In this document: one piece after another, positions 23,144 to 26,710 of the stretch
Position numbering within the stretch: position 1 is the first letter of the stretch
How the letters are laid out: each line of letters begins with the position of its first letter
Virus record (IMG/VR): IMGVR_UViG_3300021960_000427
Span: 1-26,710 of that record
DNA length: 26,710 nt
DNA from: a virus
Reading direction: 5' to 3' (one strand)
Notes under the pieces: model-generated
Database searches by the model: none
The model's input: the letters and a program-made list of their open reading frames with translations, nothing else
What the model was told of the DNA's origin: nothing
Made by a program: the position numbers and the translations under genes

Positions 23144-24064
23144 TTATGTTCCGATAGCATTGCCAAACAAGTATACGTGTACCCTTGCGGCTACATTATA
23201 TCCACGTTCAAATGCCATCTTAGCAACTTCTCCGGCTGTTGCTGTTTGTTCTTCTTCTCTAGCACCAACTGGCATAACCCATACCGGATAATCTACACCT
23301 TGTGCTTTAAATTGTGAGATAACATCTTCCATTTCTACCCATTGATGTTGTTCACTTCCTACAACAAACTTTAGTTGTCCCCTGTTAGATAAATTAAAGT
23401 ATTCACTTACAGTTTCTGGTTTGATTGCTTTTTTTGCTTGTTCACCTGATACACTCCATAGTTTAGGTGATACACTAAAAAATAGTTCAACATCTTTAGT
23501 CACTTCATTATCTACATGCCAAAAATCTTTAAACTCTTGTGTAAGTGCTTGTGTACCGTTTGTTTCGAATGTAACACTAGCAGGCATATTACCTAAACGT
23601 TTAAATTCTGTCATGATGCCAATAAACGCTTCTTGGCCATGTTTCATTAACGGCTCACCACCTGTAACACAGAAGTGCTGTCTTTGTCCTGTAACAGGAT
23701 GTAGAAACAAACCATCTGGATTACTATCTGTTTTAAGTGTGTCAATAATCTGATGTGCTAGTTCAACAGCAGTCTTTTGACCCATTAAGTGTTTAAACTT
23801 TTTACTCCAAGTGTAACTACTATCACAGCCTTTATCCCATACAGGTAAGTCTTCTACACGTTTTACTGTGCTAGTATCAAACTTTTCGAAAGGCAGATCG
23901 TATGTATCTGGGTTACGAGGATCAATTTGTCCAAACCCGTTACACTGTAGATTACACAAGAAAAAACGTACCCAAGCAGTTGGTACGCCTGTGTAGTGTC
24001 CTTCACCTTGAATGCTGTGAAAGATTTCGCTAAAGTAATATTTCTTATCAGTTGCTATCGTCAT
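23144..24064 (-). CDS. queE: 7-carboxy-7-deazaguanine synthase QueE (radical SAM), variant cluster motif
   Basis: This 306-residue radical SAM enzyme converts carboxy-tetrahydropterin to 7-carboxy-7-deazaguanine, the precursor of queuosine and of deazaguanine DNA bases. Its front (YYFSEIFHSIQGEGHYTGVP) and TGGEPL are typical. The usual C-x3-C-x2-C is altered: C37-x3-C41 (CNLQC) is followed by NGF, and the third cysteine appears as C80 in KGCDSSYTW, after a 38-residue insertion; CDS-SYTW matches the CDTxxTW that normally follows directly. Partner genes (queC, queD, folE) are not in this window. The ATG has no Shine-Dalgarno; a consensus promoter sits just upstream. It starts the sub-block leading to the nuclease. 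Confidence 0.9.
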   Translation of the reverse strand: MTIATDKKYYFSEIFHSIQGEGHYTGVPTAWVRFFLCNLQCNGFGQIDPRNPDTYDLPFEKFDTSTVKRVEDLPVWDKGCDSSYTWSKKFKHLMGQKTAVELAHQIIDTLKTDSNPDGLFLHPVTGQRQHFCVTGGEPLMKHGQEAFIGIMTEFKRLGNMPASVTFETNGTQALTQEFKDFWHVDNEVTKDVELFFSVSPKLWSVSGEQAKKAIKPETVSEYFNLSNRGQLKFVVGSEQHQWVEMEDVISQFKAQGVDYPVWVMPVGAREEEQTATAGEVAKMAFERGYNVAARVHVYLFGNAIGT

Positions 24065-24073
24065 TGTAATACT

Positions 24074-24102
24074 ATTATACCTTTTTTATTGGCTTTTGTC
24101 AA
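24074..24102 (-). promoter_or_regulatory. Consensus sigma70 promoter of queE
   Basis: On the minus strand TTGACA (24097-24102) and TATAAT (24074-24079) are perfect hexamers with 17 bases between. The start point should fall near 24067, only about three bases before ATG 24064. The -35 lies in the last codons of the AbrB-like gene. This is a host-type (early) promoter and the best in the window. Confidence 0.85.
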
Positions 24103-24289
24103 GTTCTTTTTTGGATATAGACCAAGCACCGCCATCAAGTTCTTTCCAAATTAAATCATCTCCTACATCCCAACCTGCTTGGTCAAGAGCTCCGGGAGGA
24201 AATTCTATATAAAGTTCTTTGGTTTTTCCGTCTTGTTTAACTTCGATTGTCCAACTATTTGGACCTGTTTGTTTTGGATACTCACTCAT
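24086..24289 (-). CDS. AbrB-like (swapped-hairpin) small protein
   Basis: This 67-residue protein starts at ATG 24289 in an ATGA overlap with the SGNH hydrolase gene. Residues 27-60 (YIEFPPGALDQAGWDVGDD, then IWKELDGGAWSISK) fit the AbrB/MazE hairpin pattern: a strand, xPxxLLxxxGWxxGD, a strand with GG, and a final strand. Similar short proteins in cyanophages are annotated as AbrB-family regulators. It could bind DNA as a dimer and act on nearby promoters, including the queE promoter that overlaps its last codons; that is inference. No toxin partner is visible next to it. Confidence 0.55.
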   Translation of the reverse strand: MSEYPKQTGPNSWTIEVKQDGKTKELYIEFPPGALDQAGWDVGDDLIWKELDGGAWSISKKELDKSQ

Positions 24290-24879
24290 TTTAAATCTTT
24301 TAACCTTTCTATGATTCTAGCACACACAATTTCGTTTCCTTGATGTGTGTAATGATTAATGTCACCTCGATAATAAGGCCACATACTTGATAAGTCAAGA
24401 CGATATTTTTCTTTAGCATATGATAACGCTGTATCGAAATGATCTATATGTAGTGTAGGAACATATCTTGTTATATTATTAATTTCGTTTCTAACAAGTT
24501 GATAAATGTCTTGGTAGTAATCAGGATCAAAATGATATTTAAAATAACCTTTAGCTGATCTAATTGCTGGATCTAAAGTAAATTTTTTTGCTTCAACATC
24601 AGATAATAGCAAATCGCAATCTTTATGTAATTTTGTATTGTGAATACTTTTGCGTGTATGTACTCTATGCGGACTAGTGTGAGCTATAACAATGTAATTA
24701 TATTGTCCTATATTAGAAATACTTTGTAATTGTTTTAATATTTTATATTCACTTACTCCGGCTTGAGCAACATTAGTAACTTCATATTCTTCACGTAGAA
24801 GCAAAGGCCATCCTTGACCTTTATCATTTGGATATCGAGCGGCGAAGCTATCGCCGGCAATTAATAATCTTTTAGCCAA
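24286..24879 (-). CDS. SGNH/GDSL-type hydrolase (second of tandem pair), TTG start
   Basis: This 197-residue protein starts at TTG 24879, chosen because GGAGG lies 10 bases upstream and because the GDS motif follows directly (LLIAGDSFAARYP, S11). Further SGNH signs are G41 (QAGVSEYKI), the strand VIAHTSPHR near 64-72 and a C-terminal D173-x-x-H176 (DINHYTHQGN). The fold covers esterases, lipases and sugar O-acetyl hydrolases; the substrate cannot be read. It overlaps the upstream SGNH gene by 19 bases. The two share only the family motifs, so they are distant relatives rather than a fresh duplication. No signal peptide, so it should act inside the cell or in the virion. Confidence 0.75.
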   Translation of the reverse strand: MAKRLLIAGDSFAARYPNDKGQGWPLLLREEYEVTNVAQAGVSEYKILKQLQSISNIGQYNYIVIAHTSPHRVHTRKSIHNTKLHKDCDLLLSDVEAKKFTLDPAIRSAKGYFKYHFDPDYYQDIYQLVRNEINNITRYVPTLHIDHFDTALSYAKEKYRLDLSSMWPYYRGDINHYTHQGNEIVCARIIERLKDLK

Positions 24880-25682
24880 GTAAGATAATCCTCCGCTACT
24901 AATTTATGATATTTTTTATTATAATGTTCGCCGTCGTTTAAAAAATATTGTTCATGATTTATAAACTTTTTCTTAAAGTACTCTTCTACAGTAACTGGCG
25001 ATACACTAGTAACTTTTAAATCGCCATAGAAATCAAACTTTTCAGGAAACTTCATTCTGCTAGTCATATTGAAAAAGTATAAAGCACAGTTCTTATCAGC
25101 ACACATTCTATCCATAGTATATATGTCTTTAAAAAAGTCTCTTTGTTCTAGGTGTGTATTTAGATCAAAGAACAATTTTACTTTCATAAAACTATCTTTT
25201 CTTATGTCTGGATCAATTAACGCATTATCATAGTTAAAGTTTACACTAGCGCCAGTTTGAAAATCACCGTGGTGTGGTTTATTATAAAGTTGAAATCTGT
25301 CTTCATTGAATAATTTGTCTTGATAAATGTCAACGAGTCCGTTATGTTTTTCCTCAACCTTAGTTGTAAAATAATCTACAGGCAAAACGTCTGGGGATAA
25401 TGTTTTATTGCCAGCTAACATAAATCTGTTCCATGCTGATAATAAAACAAAAACCTCGTCAACATCCGGATAGCGATCAAACATACTTTTTAGCCAATCA
25501 GGATAAATTCTATTACAAGATCCTGGAACGGCATAAATTGCTGTTTTTTTATTATGAAATAAACTGTATAACTCTGCGTAGTTATTATCATTCCACATTG
25601 AATAACTGCCAGGTCCTGCTTGTCCTGGAACAGAGTCATACCCACATGTATGACTGTCACCTAAAAAAACAGTCGTACCCAT
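24861..25682 (-). CDS. SGNH/GDSL-type hydrolase (first of tandem pair)
   Basis: This 273-residue protein begins TTVFLGDSHTCGY (S10 the presumed nucleophile), with G54 in AVPGSCNRI, a LLSAWNRF strand (N85) in the block III position, and D250-x-x-H253 (DGEHYN) near the C-terminus, so the SGNH catalytic elements are all present. A long middle section (about residues 90-200) with aromatic and acidic stretches has no counterpart in the neighbour. Its ATG lies one base after the stop of the 25890 gene. The substrate is unknown; deacetylation of a surface polysaccharide or lipid is typical for the fold, and pairing with the glycosyltransferase operon is only a guess. Confidence 0.75.
   Translation of the reverse strand: MGTTVFLGDSHTCGYDSVPGQAGPGSYSMWNDNNYAELYSLFHNKKTAIYAVPGSCNRIYPDWLKSMFDRYPDVDEVFVLLSAWNRFMLAGNKTLSPDVLPVDYFTTKVEEKHNGLVDIYQDKLFNEDRFQLYNKPHHGDFQTGASVNFNYDNALIDPDIRKDSFMKVKLFFDLNTHLEQRDFFKDIYTMDRMCADKNCALYFFNMTSRMKFPEKFDFYGDLKVTSVSPVTVEEYFKKKFINHEQYFLNDGEHYNKKYHKLVAEDYLTWLKDY
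24890..24894 (-). promoter_or_regulatory. Strong ribosome site deciding a TTG start
   Basis: GGAGG on the minus strand lies 10 bases before TTG 24879, inside the end of the upstream gene. No ATG is available between it and the GDS motif, so this site fixes the unusual TTG start. Confidence 0.65.
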
Positions 25683-25683
25683 A

Positions 25684-25890
25684 TTAGAAATATTTCTCTA
25701 ATACTTCTAGCTGATCGTGATAGTCAGCAATAACACGTAATTCTTTTTCAATTGTGTCTAGCGTGTCTGGATGTTCAGCAACACCTGCTGTTTTTTGCAT
25801 TAAGATCTCAACATTAATTCTATGTTTTTCAATGTGACCTTTTGCGTGTTCAATTAATCCTTGTTTAATTGTTTCTCTTAAATCAGTCAT
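25684..25890 (-). CDS. Small helical conserved phage protein
   Basis: This 68-residue protein has GGAGAATAGT before ATG 25890 and begins MTDLRETIKQGLIEHAKGHIEKH. The rest is helical with a TAGVAEHPD turn and ends RVIADYHDQLEVLEKYF. I remember the same layout (LIxHAKGHIEKHxxNVEIx, then HxDxLExIExEL, then YHDQLEVLEKYF) in T4-like cyanophages, role unknown. Two helices in a hairpin, perhaps a coiled-coil dimer. It lies between the HIT gene and the SGNH pair. Confidence 0.7.
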   Translation of the reverse strand: MTDLRETIKQGLIEHAKGHIEKHRINVEILMQKTAGVAEHPDTLDTIEKELRVIADYHDQLEVLEKYF

Positions 25891-25891
25891 A

Positions 25892-26245
25892 CTATTCTCC
25901 TTTTTTATAGTTACCTTTGGTTGGTATTACATGACGTACTCCGCCACGTGGATCTTCCATGTCACCTTTACGTCTTGGTATAAGATGTACATGAGGCCAC
26001 ATAACAGTCTGGCCTGCTTCTTTTCCTACATTTTGACCTATGTTATATGAATCACAAATGCCTTTTTGTACCCAATCGTAGCCCCAGGCATAAGCGGCTT
26101 TATAACATTTTGCGAGACTATCCCAGTCTTCAATCTTAGGAACGAACAATAAATGTCCTTCTGTTACAGGAAATCCGTCTTTGAATACTACAAAGTCTCT
26201 AGTATCAATTACTACTTCTCTCCAAGGAACATCTTTAAATTCCAT
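25892..26245 (-). CDS. HIT-family protein with altered histidine triad
   Basis: This 117-residue protein has the HIT fold: VVFKDGFPVTEGHLLFVPK, then KEAGQTVMWPHVHLIPRRKGD and the DPRGGVRHVIP segment usual in bacterial HIT nucleotide hydrolases (Ap4A hydrolase type). Such enzymes cleave dinucleoside polyphosphates or nucleoside monophosphate derivatives. The triad is normally H-x-H-x-H; here it reads W83-P-H85-V-H87, so the first histidine is Trp, while the middle (nucleophile) and third are kept. Activity may persist or be altered. Its ATG shares a base with the stop of the upstream gene, and AGGAG lies just before. Confidence 0.85.
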   Translation of the reverse strand: MEFKDVPWREVVIDTRDFVVFKDGFPVTEGHLLFVPKIEDWDSLAKCYKAAYAWGYDWVQKGICDSYNIGQNVGKEAGQTVMWPHVHLIPRRKGDMEDPRGGVRHVIPTKGNYKKGE

Positions 26246-26496
26246 TAACGTGCTCTCCTAAAAGGTCTAATTGTAGGATCATCTGGTAAGTCACTTGCTT
26301 TGATCGTAAACTCATATCCTGCCATTCTTCCGACATAGTGTTTATGTTTTGCTTCGTAAATAAAATGAACCTTTACTGTATTCATACTTACGTCTAATGT
26401 CTTTTCGAGATTAACATTTAGAATATAACCTTTAGTTTCTTTATCATTATCAGTACAATGTACAGATACCATTTGATCAATCATATTATGCGACAT
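26245..26496 (-). CDS. Small conserved phage protein of unknown function
   Basis: This 83-residue protein starts at ATG 26496 within the end of the upstream glycosylase-like gene (overlap 11 bases). It looks beta-rich: QMVSVHCTDNDKETKGYILNV, then VKVHFIYEAKHKHYVGRMAGYEFTI, and a basic end (RPFRRAR). The alternation suggests a small barrel (SH3- or OB-like), but no family is recognised. No catalytic motif. It is coupled by overlap to genes on both sides. Confidence 0.55.
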   Translation of the reverse strand: MSHNMIDQMVSVHCTDNDKETKGYILNVNLEKTLDVSMNTVKVHFIYEAKHKHYVGRMAGYEFTIKASDLPDDPTIRPFRRAR

Positions 26497-26710
26497 TTAA
26501 TTCTTCCTCAATATATCTCTTGAGTTCGTGATCACCTACGTCCTCAGGTATTTCATTTTTATAAAAAAGTCTATAACTATCACAACCGTACTTGCCAATA
26601 CCGTGTAGTTGTGTAGCATCTTCACCGTCCCAATCTCCAAACTGTTCGCTCATTCGATACAGTCTTTCTGCTCGAACGTGCTTCATACCAAGCGGAGCAA
26701 TTACTTCTTC
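26486..26710 (-). CDS. MBD4-like HhH DNA glycosylase (5'-truncated by window)
   Basis: The frame stays open to the window edge (EEVIAPLG precedes the ATG at 26686), so that ATG is internal and the gene begins outside; 74 residues are visible. The sequence APLGMKHVRAERL ... LHGIGKYGCDSYRLF ... DHELKRY follows the C-terminal part of MBD4-type mismatch glycosylases (PLGLYNLRAKxI, LHGIGKYGNDSYRIF, PEDHKLNKY). The helix-hairpin-helix is intact. The Asp of DHELKRY aligns with the catalytic Asp of human MBD4, after a three-residue insertion. Such enzymes remove T or U from G mismatches. It ends without the usual long final helix. The link is from remembered motifs, so it needs a database search. Confidence 0.65.
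   Translation of the reverse strand, partial: EEVIAPLGMKHVRAERLYRMSEQFGDWDGEDATQLHGIGKYGCDSYRLFYKNEIPEDVGDHELKRYIEEELNVA

Noticed and set aside
24957-24964. TATAAATC on the minus strand as a late box for the second SGNH gene
   Set aside because: It lies within the first SGNH gene in very AT-rich coding sequence and lacks the CGTA seen after the other boxes.

Overview
The window reads as part of the genome of a T4-like (myovirus-type) tailed phage of a marine bacterium. It is AT-rich (about one third G+C by eye), almost gapless, and has no rRNA, tRNA, transposase or host housekeeping gene. The small conserved proteins on the minus strand look like those I remember from T4-like cyanophages and SAR11 (Pelagibacter) myophages. 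ThyX, a T4-type RNase H/flap nuclease and QueE together fit such a phage. I cannot name the host from sequence alone; a pelagiphage or a cyanophage is the best guess.

Bases 2-12664 (plus strand) form a virion/tail-fibre region. A 5'-truncated structural gene is followed by five long paralogous fibre-like genes (starts 580, 2791, 4830, 6822, 9579). They share an N-terminal module of about 120 residues but end in different C-terminal domains: tail collar, a domain shared by two of them, a unique one, and a peptidase-G2-like one. Small genes sit between them: a probable fibre-assembly chaperone (6454), a 2OG-Fe(II) dioxygenase (8593) and an unknown acidic protein (9086). A sixth, different structural protein (11411) follows a perfect T4-type late promoter box.

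Bases 12729-18157 (plus strand) are a seven-gene operon with touching or overlapping reading frames. It holds an unknown small protein, two paralogous DxD glycosyltransferase-like proteins, an unknown protein, a second and different pair of paralogous glycosyltransferase-like proteins, and a radical SAM enzyme with an N-terminal cysteine-rich (twitch/SPASM-like) domain. Glycan or peptide modification, perhaps of the fibres encoded just upstream, is the most interesting hypothesis in the window. It is inference.

Bases 18120-26710 (minus strand) run head-on into that operon, with a 38-bp overlap between coding sequences and no visible terminator. This tightly packed block carries thyX, several conserved phage proteins of unknown role, the RNase H-like 5' nuclease, queE, an AbrB-like small protein, two adjacent SGNH hydrolases, a HIT protein with an altered triad, and a gene running off the window end that resembles MBD4-type DNA glycosylases. 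A consensus sigma70 promoter lies so close to the queE start that the transcript should be nearly leaderless.
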